This document shows, one piece after another, positions 1-8,603 of a DNA stretch of 64,000 bases. The DNA lies in NCBI RefSeq assembly GCF_001590685.1, contig NZ_CP014616.1, forward strand, positions 1,983,001 through 2,047,000. The letters are read 5' to 3'. Made by a program: the position numbers and the translations under genes. The notes below the pieces were generated by a model. The model saw nothing but the letters and a program-made list of their open reading frames with translations, had not been told where the DNA came from and did not search any database. The DNA comes from Sporosarcina psychrophila (GTDB lineage Bacteria > Bacillota > Bacilli > Bacillales_A > Planococcaceae). The number at the start of each line of letters is the position of its first letter. Position 1 is the stretch's first letter.

Positions 1-392
1 ATCAATATGAAAATAACTCATTGTTCACTGGTGACTTATATGTATTATCGTCATTACTTGGGGAGCCTCAACGTATTCAAGTAAAACAAACGGATCAAAC
101 TGTGATTCCAGTACATACGATTATTTTGATGGATTTTGGTGGAGGAACAATGGCGCATATTGAATATACAGTGACTAATCAGGAGCGAATAGAGCTTGAA
201 TGGAGCGGAATTAAAACGATCTTAGAATTTGATAGTGATCAGATGAGATCGATTCAGCAAGGAAGTAAGGCGTCTCTACCATTAGCCTATTCGGTCGATG
301 CCATTTTAGCAACAGCTCAGAAAGTAGATCAGGTGCTCGTTAATCGATTGAATTATTTTAGTAACCTATTCAATGGAGGTGCTCATTCATGA
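1..392 (+). CDS. Gfo/Idh/MocA family oxidoreductase, C-terminal part (5' end outside window)
   Basis: The frame is already open at the first bases of the window, so only about the last 130 residues are present; the TTG at 21 is internal and not a start. The visible part begins with a DLYVLSSLLGEP stretch followed by beta-strand-rich sequence, which resembles the substrate-binding alpha/beta domain of Gfo/Idh/MocA NAD(P)-dependent sugar oxidoreductases. The Rossmann N-terminus is not in the window. Its end overlaps the next gene, a second member of the same family, by 4 bases (ATGA), so the two are translationally coupled and probably act on the same or successive sugar substrates. Family assignment is moderately sure; substrate unknown. 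Confidence 0.6.
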   Translation, partial: QYENNSLFTGDLYVLSSLLGEPQRIQVKQTDQTVIPVHTIILMDFGGGTMAHIEYTVTNQERIELEWSGIKTILEFDSDQMRSIQQGSKASLPLAYSVDAILATAQKVDQVLVNRLNYFSNLFNGGAHS

Positions 393-1363
393 AGGTTGGC
401 ATGATGAGTTTTGCACATATGCATGCATACAGTTATGCGGATGGCGTAAAGAGATTACCGAACGTTGAGTTAGTGGGCATCTTTGATGAAGATATTGAAA
501 GGGGCCAAGAAGTCGCCAAAACATATAATACGGACCACTACACTGACCAAGCAGAATTTTTAGCATTGGAAATGGATGCTGTTATTATTTGCAGTGAAAA
601 CAATCGTCACAAAGAAATGGTTGTAAATGCCGCGAAAGCAAAGAAACATATCCTCTGTGAAAAACCAATTGCAACGAATCTTAGAGATGCTAAGGAAATG
701 ATTCAGGTATGTAAAGATCATGCTGTTATTTTGCAAATTGCTTACCCTGTACGCTTTAGCTCACCGATTCAACAAGTAAAAGAAATGATTGATAACGGAG
801 AACTTGGTGATATTATAGCTTTCCGGACAACCAATCGGGGGCAGAATCCTGGTGACTGGTTTATTGATGAAGGACAATCTGGTGGTGGTGCTGTATTAGA
901 TCATACCGTACATATGGTCGATATCATGCGCTGGTATTTAAATGTAGAAGTAACGGAGGTCAATGCAATTATTGATTCCTATTTTCATGATATTGCTATT
1001 GATGATGCTGGTCTTCTCACACTAGAATTTGAAAACGGCGTGATTGCTTCTCATGATGCAAGTTGGTCCCGTTTTACAGAGTACCCAACATGGGGGGATG
1101 TAACGATTGAAGTGATTGGGACAAAGCAAACAGTGAAAGTAGATGCATTAAAAGAACATATTAGGATGTTCAGCAGTGGAGAAAAATCATTGCAACATGT
1201 TTTTTATGGAAACGATATGGACTTTGGATTAATAAATGATTTTATCAACTGTGTAAAAGAAGGAAGAGAACCTTCTATCACAGGTTATGACGGACTGAAA
1301 TCATTAGAGGTTTCATTGGCGGCCTATGAATCAAGTAAATTTAAAAAGGCGATTAGGTTATAG
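389..1363 (+). CDS. Gfo/Idh/MocA family NAD(P)-dependent oxidoreductase
   Basis: 324 residues, a usual length for the family. The N-terminus (MKVGMMSFAHMHAYSYADG) is a modified dinucleotide-binding fold; the diagnostic CEKPIATN motif is at about residues 89-96, with the lysine that normally positions the substrate hydroxyl, and GGGAVLDHTVHMVDIMRW at about 165-182 holds the family's D-x-x-x-H segment. Members oxidise or reduce a sugar, inositol or sugar-acid hydroxyl using NAD(P) in the cytoplasm. The GGAGGT ribosome site lies inside the upstream gene and the start overlaps its stop. The pair of oxidoreductases followed by a glycosidase-like gene suggests degradation of an unusual glycoside; the substrate cannot be read from sequence. 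Confidence 0.85.
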   Translation: MKVGMMSFAHMHAYSYADGVKRLPNVELVGIFDEDIERGQEVAKTYNTDHYTDQAEFLALEMDAVIICSENNRHKEMVVNAAKAKKHILCEKPIATNLRDAKEMIQVCKDHAVILQIAYPVRFSSPIQQVKEMIDNGELGDIIAFRTTNRGQNPGDWFIDEGQSGGGAVLDHTVHMVDIMRWYLNVEVTEVNAIIDSYFHDIAIDDAGLLTLEFENGVIASHDASWSRFTEYPTWGDVTIEVIGTKQTVKVDALKEHIRMFSSGEKSLQHVFYGNDMDFGLINDFINCVKEGREPSITGYDGLKSLEVSLAAYESSKFKKAIRL

Positions 1364-1584
1364 ACACTAATAAGGGCACTAGTTTTCGTCAATTATGATA
1401 GGAAGCTGTAGTGTCCTTTTGTTGTTTGATGGAAAAGGGGTAAAACCTTCCATTATATATTGAACAAATGAATAACTATATCAACTGAGTGAAGGCGCTT
1501 TACAAGGGGGAGTGCGGGAGACATCCCCTAGCGCCGTAGCGGATTTGAAGGGAATCTTTATTTCAACTTCTATATTTAAGAAAG
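1364..1584. other. Intergenic gap with a dispersed-repeat fragment
   Basis: No gene is visible. Around 1511-1545 the sequence GGGAGACATCCCCTAGCGC resembles, in reverse orientation, the GCGCTAGGGGATGCCTCCC block at about 53881-53899, and a degenerate block near 17441. These appear to be remnants of a short GC-rich dispersed repeat. Confidence 0.4.
1373..1421 (+). terminator. Possible terminator after the oxidoreductase pair
   Basis: A 9-base arm (AGGGCACTA) pairs with TAGTGTCCT across a long loop and is followed by TTTTG. The loop is long and the U-tract short, so it may be only an attenuating hairpin between the two halves of the cluster. Confidence 0.35.
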
Positions 1585-3288
1585 GTGTTGTTAATCATAG
1601 ACAAAATTATTTACTGGAATAATCACGAAACGGTTTTGTTCGCTGTTGAAGAGTTAAGAAGGTTAATGAGAGAAGTAGGACATGAAAGTACAATCGATGC
1701 CCAGGCGGAATTCACTGCACTTAATAAAAACATGAATAGAGTTATCCTGCTAACAACAAACGAATATCATTCTTTGAAGGATATGAGAAAAACAATCATA
1801 CTAAATGATGATGGTTTTGCATTGATTAGATCAGAGCATGATATGTGGATTATTGGGAATGAGCCCCGTTCTATTCTCTATGGTGTTTATATGTATTGTA
1901 AAAAGCAGTTTGGTTACCAGTGGATTGATTTGGACAAAGAAACAATCGTTAACCCTCATTCACCAAAGAAAGAAGAACTATATATCCATGAACCGATGTT
2001 TGCTAGACGTGGAAATATTATTGAAACCATTAATGATCCCGGCTATATCAATACCCTCATAGATTGGGGAGTTAAAAACGGACAAAATGAATATTTCTTC
2101 ACGTTCTTCTTATGGAATGAGGTTAAATCATACGTAACTTCTGCGTTACGTAAAAGAGATGTTCAAGTGACGTTAGGCGGTCATAGTTTAAGTTACTTGC
2201 TTAGAGAGATACAAAAGGATACGAACGAGAATATGCTCAAGCAAGAAGAGAAACTAAAGTTCTTTGCTGAAAATACATATCTTCAGGATAAAGTCATTCA
2301 AAAAATAGTCGCTATCTGTTTGGAAAACAAAGTGATTACTAGAATATCGTTGTGGCCTGAAGATATCGGAATTGACGAGAAAAACGCGAGTGGATTTTTA
2401 CCGACATATATTCGATTTACTGAAAAAATGAAAGAAGCGCTTGATAAAAAAGGATTACACGTAGAAGTAGAATATATTGTGTACAATGCTGGGTTGTCTT
2501 GGAACATGCTGGAAAGGGAAAAACAAACAGAAGCATCTGATCAAGTCGATGTGTTATATGCCTATTGGGGAAGGGATTATTCATCAGCCATAAATTCAAG
2601 TGATTCTAGGCAAGTTAGAGCCTATCAAACATTGCAAGACTGGAATGAGCAAACGAAAAAATGCGGGAAATCGTTAACAGTTCTTGAGTACTATAGTGAT
2701 CATTTTATGTTAACGGAGCTCTTCCCGCCACTTCTTATGAGAATACAGCAAGATTTACATGATTATAAACAATTGACTATAAACGGTGTATTAAATTTAA
2801 TTGTACCAACGCATCAAAAACAACACTATCCAGAGCTAGAGGTTAACTACCCCTGGAAATGGATTCACCATTTTAATAATTACGTATACACAAGGATTGC
2901 CTGGGGTGAAAAATATGAAGTGATTGCAGAAGAATATTTCACTGTTTTTAATGAGGATAAAGCAGCATTTCATGAGATGCTGCTCGAATTAGAAAAACTT
3001 TTATCACAGCATACGAAGTGGAATGCACCACTTTTTCCTGCTCGAGTAGTGGATCCAGAAAAAGTCCGTGAGCCGATGAGTCAATTAAAGATACCTTCCT
3101 ATTTACGCGATGTATATGAGCATTTGGCGAAGCTGGATATAACGGAGACTGAATCATTACTTGTCATTCAGACAAAGGATAATTTTAAATCATTTACAAC
3201 AAAAGAAATGATGTCGATCTACTTCTATTATTTAAAAAAAGGAACCGAGATTTATTCAACTGCATGGGCATTAAAAGAAGAACAATAA
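1585..3288 (+). CDS. DUF4838 domain / alpha-glucuronidase-like glycoside hydrolase
   Basis: 567 residues without a signal peptide, so cytoplasmic. Residues about 1-110 resemble the small N-terminal domain found before GH67/GH20-type barrels; the rest resembles DUF4838, with the typical pattern VDVLYAYWGRDY, then LEYYSDHF, then a W-x-x-x-N-NYVYTRIAW segment in the C-terminal half. Such proteins are thought to be glycosidases of undefined specificity; this comes from the family and not from any assay. The start is uncertain: GTG 1585 and TTG 1588 follow an AAGAAAGG ribosome site very closely. The gene lies between a pair of sugar oxidoreductases and an FAD oxidoreductase and probably cleaves the oxidised glycoside. 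Catalytic residues cannot be assigned from sequence alone. Confidence 0.65.
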   Translation: MLLIIDKIIYWNNHETVLFAVEELRRLMREVGHESTIDAQAEFTALNKNMNRVILLTTNEYHSLKDMRKTIILNDDGFALIRSEHDMWIIGNEPRSILYGVYMYCKKQFGYQWIDLDKETIVNPHSPKKEELYIHEPMFARRGNIIETINDPGYINTLIDWGVKNGQNEYFFTFFLWNEVKSYVTSALRKRDVQVTLGGHSLSYLLREIQKDTNENMLKQEEKLKFFAENTYLQDKVIQKIVAICLENKVITRISLWPEDIGIDEKNASGFLPTYIRFTEKMKEALDKKGLHVEVEYIVYNAGLSWNMLEREKQTEASDQVDVLYAYWGRDYSSAINSSDSRQVRAYQTLQDWNEQTKKCGKSLTVLEYYSDHFMLTELFPPLLMRIQQDLHDYKQLTINGVLNLIVPTHQKQHYPELEVNYPWKWIHHFNNYVYTRIAWGEKYEVIAEEYFTVFNEDKAAFHEMLLELEKLLSQHTKWNAPLFPARVVDPEKVREPMSQLKIPSYLRDVYEHLAKLDITETESLLVIQTKDNFKSFTTKEMMSIYFYYLKKGTEIYSTAWALKEEQ

Positions 3289-3318
3289 AGCCTAACAGAA
3301 TATACGGAGGTTTTACTT

Positions 3319-4914
3319 ATGGATTTTAGTAATCTGCATTATTATGTACCAACAAAAAAAGTCAACAAGCCAACGTTAATTGAAAAAAACCTGATTATAT
3401 ACGGAGGAACACCAGCGGGAATAACGGCAGCTATTCAAGCGACAAGAATGGGTCTCACTGTAGCAATCATTGAGTTTAGCAGAAATATTGGTGGGATGAC
3501 TGCGAGCGGATTAGGAGCTACAGATCTTGGCGCTGAAAATGCTGTTGGTGGTCTTTCAAGAGAATTTTATAATGAAATCGCGAAGTACTACCGAAAAGAG
3601 AAACAATGGAAATTCGAACCGAAGGCGGCTCAGTATGTATTTGATAAATGGATGAAAGATTATGATATCCCGGTTTATTTAAACCAACATCTAGCAGAGG
3701 TAAGTAAAGAGAATGGGGCAATCATTGAAATTATAATGGAAAATGGGTCTCGCTATAAAGGGAAAGTCTTTATGGATTGTAGTTATGAAGGTGATTTATT
3801 AGCTAAATCAGATGTTAGTTATTTTGTTGGACGAGAATCAAATGCAACGTATCAAGAGATTTATAATGGCGTCCAATTTGGAGCACCGCATCATAAATTT
3901 GAAAAGTGGATTGATCCTTATGTTGTGGAGGGGGAGGCAGAGAGTGGTTTGTTGCCGGGAATTACAGAAGATGATCCCAAACAGTTAGGTTATCAAGGGC
4001 AAGGAGATCATCGAATTCAAGCGTATAATTTTCGGATTTGCTTGACGAAGGAACGAAAGAATCGTACTCCATTTCCAAAGCCACCATATTATGAAGCAGA
4101 TCGATACCAGCTTCTACTTCGTTATGTTCAAGCGGGTGTTTGGGATGCGATGAACCTTCACACGATGTTGCCAAACGGAAAATCCGATTTAAATAATTAT
4201 GGCGCCATTTCGACGGACAATCTTGGGATGAATTATGACTGGCCTGAAGGTAGTTATCATAGACGTGAGGAGATTTTTCAAGATCATTTGAATTATGATT
4301 TGGGGATGTTGTACTTTTTAGCTAATGATTTACGTGTACCAGTAGAAATCCGTGAGGAAGTAGCTGCCTGGGGATTACCGAAAGATGAATTTGAAAAAAC
4401 GGGAAACTGGCCACATCAGTTGTATATCCGTGAAGGAAGAAGAATGATTTCTGATCATGTCATGACAGATCATAATTGTCTAAAGCAGACATTTGTTGAT
4501 GATCCGATCGGTTTGGCATCATTCCATATGGATTCTCATAACTGCCGACGTGTCGTGATTGATGGCAGGTGTGTGAATGAGGGAGATGTTCAAGTACCAA
4601 TTGCTCCTTATGCGATTTCGTATCGTTCCATTCGTCCAAAGTTTGAGGAATGTACGAATTTACTTGTTCCCGTTTGCTTATCAAGTTCACATATTGCTTA
4701 TGGTTCGATTCGAATGGAGCCGATATTTATGATTCTTGGGCAGACAGCAGGAACGGCGGCAGCTCTTGCCTATAAACATGAAATAGCTGTCCAAAATGTA
4801 GATTATGAAGAATTGAAACAGGAACTTCTAAAGGCGGATCAAGTTGTCGAATGGGGAGAGGAGATGATGGATGATCCGATTAAACGAATGGAAGAAACGT
4901 TCGGAAAGGAATAA
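3319..4914 (+). CDS. FAD-dependent oxidoreductase (FAD_oxidored family)
   Basis: 531 residues. A Rossmann fold starts at about residue 26 (IIYGGTPAGITAAIQATRMG) with the acidic residue of IIEF about 25 residues on, followed by GGMTASGLGATD, the signature of the PF12831-type FAD oxidoreductases seen beside polysaccharide-degrading genes. A second FAD-contact segment occurs near the C-terminus (SIRMEPIFMILGQTAGTAAA). No signal peptide. It starts 30 bases after the DUF4838 stop with a CGGAGG ribosome site, so it is in the same operon. Proposed role: flavin-dependent oxidation of a sugar or sugar-derived acid. Family is sure; reaction unknown. Confidence 0.8.
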   Translation: MDFSNLHYYVPTKKVNKPTLIEKNLIIYGGTPAGITAAIQATRMGLTVAIIEFSRNIGGMTASGLGATDLGAENAVGGLSREFYNEIAKYYRKEKQWKFEPKAAQYVFDKWMKDYDIPVYLNQHLAEVSKENGAIIEIIMENGSRYKGKVFMDCSYEGDLLAKSDVSYFVGRESNATYQEIYNGVQFGAPHHKFEKWIDPYVVEGEAESGLLPGITEDDPKQLGYQGQGDHRIQAYNFRICLTKERKNRTPFPKPPYYEADRYQLLLRYVQAGVWDAMNLHTMLPNGKSDLNNYGAISTDNLGMNYDWPEGSYHRREEIFQDHLNYDLGMLYFLANDLRVPVEIREEVAAWGLPKDEFEKTGNWPHQLYIREGRRMISDHVMTDHNCLKQTFVDDPIGLASFHMDSHNCRRVVIDGRCVNEGDVQVPIAPYAISYRSIRPKFEECTNLLVPVCLSSSHIAYGSIRMEPIFMILGQTAGTAAALAYKHEIAVQNVDYEELKQELLKADQVVEWGEEMMDDPIKRMEETFGKE

Positions 4915-4939
4915 CCATTACAGTAGTGGAGGGGTCTAG

Positions 4940-5890
4940 ATGAAAATCATTGCTTGGAAACGCGATAGATTAGAAGAGCTAGTAGAGTTATGGAATAAAG
5001 AATTAGCCGTAGATTTTCCGATGCGTAAAGAGCTGTTTATACAGAATAGTTTCAATGACGTGAACGTTAGCTATGAAGGTTCTTATATCGCAGTAGATGA
5101 TCAAGACCATGTGATTGGATTTGTAGTTGCTAAACGATGGCAAGAAACAATAGACGTGAAAATGGATCCTAAAGGGGGGTGGATCCAAGTGTTATTAATA
5201 GACAGTGCACACCGGGGGAAAGGGCTTGGAACAAAGCTTCTTAAACGTGCAGAAGCACAATTAAAAGGAAATGGTGTTGAGGAGATGCAATTGGGTGGTG
5301 ACCCCTTTCACTATTTCTCGGGTATACCGGATCAATATAAGAATGCTCAAAAGTTGGCGAAAAAACATGGCTACACTAAAAGAGTAGACACATATGACTT
5401 GATTAATCACCTGGATAAAAAATATGACTTACCTGTTGATAATTCAGTTGTATTTTCAATCCTTAAAAAGGAGGAAGAAGTTGATCTAATTTTATTTCTA
5501 GAAAGATGTTTTCCCGGAAGATGGGTCTATGAAACGATGAAGTACTTTGAAATGAATGGGGATGGACGAGAATTTGTTGTCGTCAAAAAGAAAGGTCAAA
5601 TCATAGGTTTTTGTAGAATAAATGATAGCCACTCGCCATTCATTGCACAAAACGTTTATTGGAGTCCCCTTTTTGAACAAGAGGTCGGTGGGATTGGTCC
5701 ATTAGGGATTGATGCGAATGAACAAAAGCAAGGGTACGGATTAGCGATTGTTCAAGCTGCAATAGCTTATTTACAAGAACGAAATACTGAAACTATCATT
5801 ATTGATTGGACAATTTTAGTGGACTTTTATAAAAAACTAGACTTTAATCCATGGAAAATATATGGCGTTTATTTAAAGGATTTGAAGTGA
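4940..5890 (+). CDS. GNAT family N-acetyltransferase with two GNAT domains
   Basis: 316 residues. The N-terminal GNAT domain (about 1-150) carries the acetyl-CoA pyrophosphate loop as HRGKGLGTKLL at about 91-101. A second, weaker GNAT domain occupies about 165-316, with EQKQGYGLAIVQAA resembling a degenerate acetyl-CoA loop. Tandem GNAT proteins usually keep one active domain. The gene starts 26 bases after the FAD oxidoreductase behind a GTGGAGGGG ribosome site and is the last gene of the cluster. It could acetylate an amino sugar or an amine from the substrate processed upstream; that is inference. Confidence 0.75.
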   Translation: MKIIAWKRDRLEELVELWNKELAVDFPMRKELFIQNSFNDVNVSYEGSYIAVDDQDHVIGFVVAKRWQETIDVKMDPKGGWIQVLLIDSAHRGKGLGTKLLKRAEAQLKGNGVEEMQLGGDPFHYFSGIPDQYKNAQKLAKKHGYTKRVDTYDLINHLDKKYDLPVDNSVVFSILKKEEEVDLILFLERCFPGRWVYETMKYFEMNGDGREFVVVKKKGQIIGFCRINDSHSPFIAQNVYWSPLFEQEVGGIGPLGIDANEQKQGYGLAIVQAAIAYLQERNTETIIIDWTILVDFYKKLDFNPWKIYGVYLKDLK

Positions 5891-6023
5891 AGATTTTAAA
5901 GAAGGTGTAGTGAGTAATGGGGGTCCGCCAACACGAAACCAAATTGTTTGAACAGGTGATCCAATTGGCTTATGAAACATTTCTTGAATAGGGCCAGACA
6001 TCGATGGGGTGGCCTAAATAAGT

Positions 6024-6166
6024 TTTATCCCGCATTAACGGGCAGTAAGATTCCCACTTCAAACACGAGAAGAATAAGTGGAGAGTCAACTAATCGTAAT
6101 AGCCCGTATGGTTATGCTAACAATCAGTGGAGGATGAAGAATCCCCACTGATTGAAGACTTTTTTA
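6024..6166 (+). repeat. TTTAT-flanked structured repeat, copy A (bcr1-like)
   Basis: Begins TTTATCCCGCATTAACGGG, which forms a small hairpin, continues with CCCACTT...AAGTGG pairing, and closes with CAATCAGTGG...CCACTGATTG, a strong hairpin. It matches copy B at 20692-20929 over nearly its whole length apart from an 81-base insert in that copy. The size, repeated secondary structure and TTTAT edge recall the bcr1 repeats of the Bacillus cereus group; this comparison is from memory. The 3' TTTAT is degenerate here (TTTTT). It may act as a terminator of the upstream cluster. Confidence 0.7.
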
Positions 6167-6246
6167 ATTGCGGTGTAATTTCCGCAGTTTATACATAGCT
6201 TTGTTGCAGAAAAAAATGAAAGCGATTAACATACATTCTTTATAGT

Positions 6247-6284
6247 TTACATTCAAGGTTTATGGTAAGATACTTTGAATGTAA
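6247..6284 (+). promoter_or_regulatory. Inverted repeat over the MATE promoter/leader
   Basis: TTACATTCAA (6247-6256) and TTGAATGTAA (6275-6284) form a perfect 10-base inverted repeat with an 18-base spacer containing a TAAGAT -10-like hexamer, just before the AAGAAGGGA ribosome site. It could be a dimeric repressor operator or a leader hairpin. The symmetry is seen; the function is inferred. Confidence 0.4.
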
Positions 6285-6309
6285 TTGGATAAAGAAGGGA
6301 AGTGTAGTA

Positions 6310-7683
6310 ATGGCATCAGCCGAAACTGCAAAAAAACCAGACAAAAAACTGAATTTATTTCATTTAACATGGCCAATTTTTTTAGAAGTCTTTCTTTTTA
6401 TGTTGATGGGTATCGCGGATACATTCATGTTGAGTGCATTGTCAGATGATGCTGTGTCAGGTGTAGGGGCGGCAAATCAGTATGTTCATATTGCCATTCT
6501 CATCCTAGAAGTTGTTGGGAACGGGGCGGCAATTGTTGTATCACAACATCTCGGCTCGAAAAGGTATCTTGAAGCATCCAAAATTTCAGCATTAGCGGTT
6601 ACATTAAATTTAATTGTCGGTCTTCTTATGAGTGTTATTTTCGTTATATTTTCAAAAAACATGATGATTGCTATGAATTTACAAGGCGATGTACTGGAGC
6701 ATGCTTCAAAATATTTAATCATTGTGGGCGGAGCGATTTTCTTACAAGCTATTATTAATTCGTTATCAGCGATTATTCGTGTACATGGCTTTACAAAACA
6801 AACGATGTTTGTTTCATTAGGTATGAACATTGTTCACGTAGTCGGCAACTATGCACTAATTTTCGGGAATTTTGGTTTTCCAGAGTTAGGGGTACAGGGT
6901 GCAGCAATTTCTTCTGTTGTCAGTCGCTTGCTTGCATTGATTGTTTTCTTTTGGATACTTTATCGAGTAATGGAATACCGTGTAGAGTTCCGCTATTATA
7001 TTACATTGTCAAAAGAATATATTCGTAAAATATTACAGATAGGCATTCCATCCGCATTCGAACAGGTGATGTATCAAGGGTGTCAAATTGTCTTCTTATA
7101 CTATGTAACTTACTTAGGAGCGGAATCATTAGCAGCAAGACAATATGCTGTGAACATATCAATGTTTACGTATTTATTCGCGATTGCGATTGGTATGGGA
7201 ACTGCGATTATTGTTGGAAGGTTTGTTGGCGGAAACGAGCAAGACGAGGCATATACGAGTGTTTGGACAAGTGTCAAATGGGCATTTCTGTTTACGTTAT
7301 GTATGGTGACACTCGTTATCATATTCCGCTATCCATTGATGAGGTTGTTTACTGATAACACTGAAATCATTGAAATAGGGGCATCCGTTTTACTTCTTAG
7401 TATTTTACTAGAAACCGGGCGTACGTTGAACATTGTTATTATCTCCTCATTGCGTGCAGCTGGAGATGCAAAATATCCGGTTATCATTGGTTCTTTTTCA
7501 ATGGTAGCGATGAGTTTGCCATTAGGCTATTTTCTAGTGTTCGAATTAAACCTTGGACTCGTTGGAGTATGGCTAGCGATTACTGTAGATGAATGGACGC
7601 GTGCTATTATTATGTATTACCGATGGAAGAGTAGGAAATGGGAAAGATACGCTCTTGTATCGCCGAAAAAGAGTCGTCAGTGA
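6310..7683 (+). CDS. MATE family efflux transporter
   Basis: 457 residues from ATG 6310, chosen because AAGAAGGGA sits 9 bases before it; a longer frame opens at 6262 but lacks a ribosome site and adds a non-homologous tail. About 12 hydrophobic helices in two halves. The N-terminal half has LTWPIFLEVFLFMLMGIADTFML and the C-terminal half has the matching IGIPSAFEQVMYQGCQIVF, the internal repeat typical of MATE (MatE domain) proteins. These export cationic drugs or metabolites in exchange for Na+ or H+. It is monocistronic, followed by a hairpin at 7738. Substrate unknown. Confidence 0.92.
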   Translation: MASAETAKKPDKKLNLFHLTWPIFLEVFLFMLMGIADTFMLSALSDDAVSGVGAANQYVHIAILILEVVGNGAAIVVSQHLGSKRYLEASKISALAVTLNLIVGLLMSVIFVIFSKNMMIAMNLQGDVLEHASKYLIIVGGAIFLQAIINSLSAIIRVHGFTKQTMFVSLGMNIVHVVGNYALIFGNFGFPELGVQGAAISSVVSRLLALIVFFWILYRVMEYRVEFRYYITLSKEYIRKILQIGIPSAFEQVMYQGCQIVFLYYVTYLGAESLAARQYAVNISMFTYLFAIAIGMGTAIIVGRFVGGNEQDEAYTSVWTSVKWAFLFTLCMVTLVIIFRYPLMRLFTDNTEIIEIGASVLLLSILLETGRTLNIVIISSLRAAGDAKYPVIIGSFSMVAMSLPLGYFLVFELNLGLVGVWLAITVDEWTRAIIMYYRWKSRKWERYALVSPKKSRQ

Positions 7684-7737
7684 ATACAGATAGTCAAACA
7701 TAGAACTTGGAACAGTTGAATAATATATAAAGCGTGT

Positions 7738-7770
7738 CACTTAGAGTTTTACTATCTAAGTGGCATTTAT
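7738..7770 (+). terminator. Terminator after the MATE gene
   Basis: CACTTAGA pairs with TCTAAGTG across a 9-base loop, followed by GCATTTATTTG. Moderately strong. Confidence 0.5.
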
Positions 7771-7821
7771 TTGACTCGGTGTAAAGTGGATATGCAATTT
7801 TAACGAGGTAAATAACTAAAG

Positions 7822-7870
7822 CCCCAGCAACTCAGGCGAAATTAATCGACAGAGTTACTGGGTTTTTTAG
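7822..7870 (-). terminator. Bidirectional terminator at the end of the amino acid ABC operon
   Basis: CCCAGCAACTC pairs with GAGTTACTGGG. The plus-strand side ends in TTTTTT and the minus-strand side in CTTTAGTTATTT, so it can serve both converging units. Confidence 0.6.
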
Positions 7871-7880
7871 TTTAATACAA

Positions 7881-8603
7881 TCATAATATCTTCTCTAAAA
7901 AGTCTTGTGCACGTTGACTTTTTGGTGCAGAAAAGAATGCGGCAGGGGGGGCGTCTTCAACTAATTGCCCATCGTCCAAAAATAACACGCGATCTGCGAC
8001 TTCTCGCGCAAATCCCATTTCATGGGTTACAATTGCCATCGTCATACCGGTAAGTGCTAACGATTTAATAACTTCCAGTACTTCCTTCACCATTTCAGGG
8101 TCAAGGGCAGAAGTTGGCTCATCGAACAACATCATTTCGGGTGACATTGCCAAAGCTCTTGCAATGGCTACACGTTGTTTTTGTCCGCCCGATAATCGAA
8201 CTGGATGTTCGTTCTCTTTTTCAGCGAGTCCTACCTTTTTTAATAATTCTCGCCCCTGTTCTTCTGCTACATCCTTAGAAGTTCCTTTGACCATCATCGG
8301 TGCATAGATAATGTTTTCAAGAACAGTCTTATGGGGGAAGAGGTTAAATTGTTGAAATACCATTCCAACTTGCTCTCTCACCTTCATAATATTGACCTTG
8401 GGATTTGTTACTTCAGCTTCATTCACCCATATATGTCCGCTTGTAGGTGTTTCAAGTAAATTAATGCAACGAAGAAATGTCGATTTTCCAGAACCTGAAG
8501 GACCAATAATTGCAATGATTTCCCCTTTTTGAATGGTGGTTGAAATCCCTTTTAACACTTCAACTTTTCCGAAGTTTTTACGAAGATCCTGAATTTTAAT
8601 CAC
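7881..8603 (-). CDS. Polar amino acid ABC transporter, ATP-binding subunit (GlnQ/HisP type)
   Basis: 240 residues, standard for the family. Walker A GPSGSGKS at about 33-40, Q-loop [15 protein letters not shown] signature [15 protein letters not shown] at about 138-152, Walker [13 protein letters not shown], and the H-loop histidine in VTHEMGFA. It powers uptake of polar amino acids at the inner face of the membrane. Its start overlaps the end of the permease gene by 8 bases. Last gene of the minus-strand operon. Confidence 0.95.
   Translation of the reverse strand: MIKIQDLRKNFGKVEVLKGISTTIQKGEIIAIIGPSGSGKSTFLRCINLLETPTSGHIWVNEAEVTNPKVNIMKVREQVGMVFQQFNLFPHKTVLENIIYAPMMVKGTSKDVAEEQGRELLKKVGLAEKENEHPVRLSGGQKQRVAIARALAMSPEMMLFDEPTSALDPEMVKEVLEVIKSLALTGMTMAIVTHEMGFAREVADRVLFLDDGQLVEDAPPAAFFSAPKSQRAQDFLEKIL

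Larger units (their letters stand above)
5891..6309. other. Intergenic region holding a structured repeat and a candidate operator
   Basis: A 23-codon frame at 5919-5990 follows a weak AGAAGGTG site but has no recognisable relatives and is probably not a gene. The rest is the repeat at 6024-6166 and the leader of the MATE gene. Confidence 0.5.

Noticed and set aside
5919..5990. 23-codon ORF before repeat copy A
   Set aside because: Weak ribosome site, no recognisable sequence and too short to support.
6216..6230. cre-like TGAAAGCGATTAAC upstream of the MATE gene
   Set aside because: Mismatches at both conserved final positions of the cre consensus.
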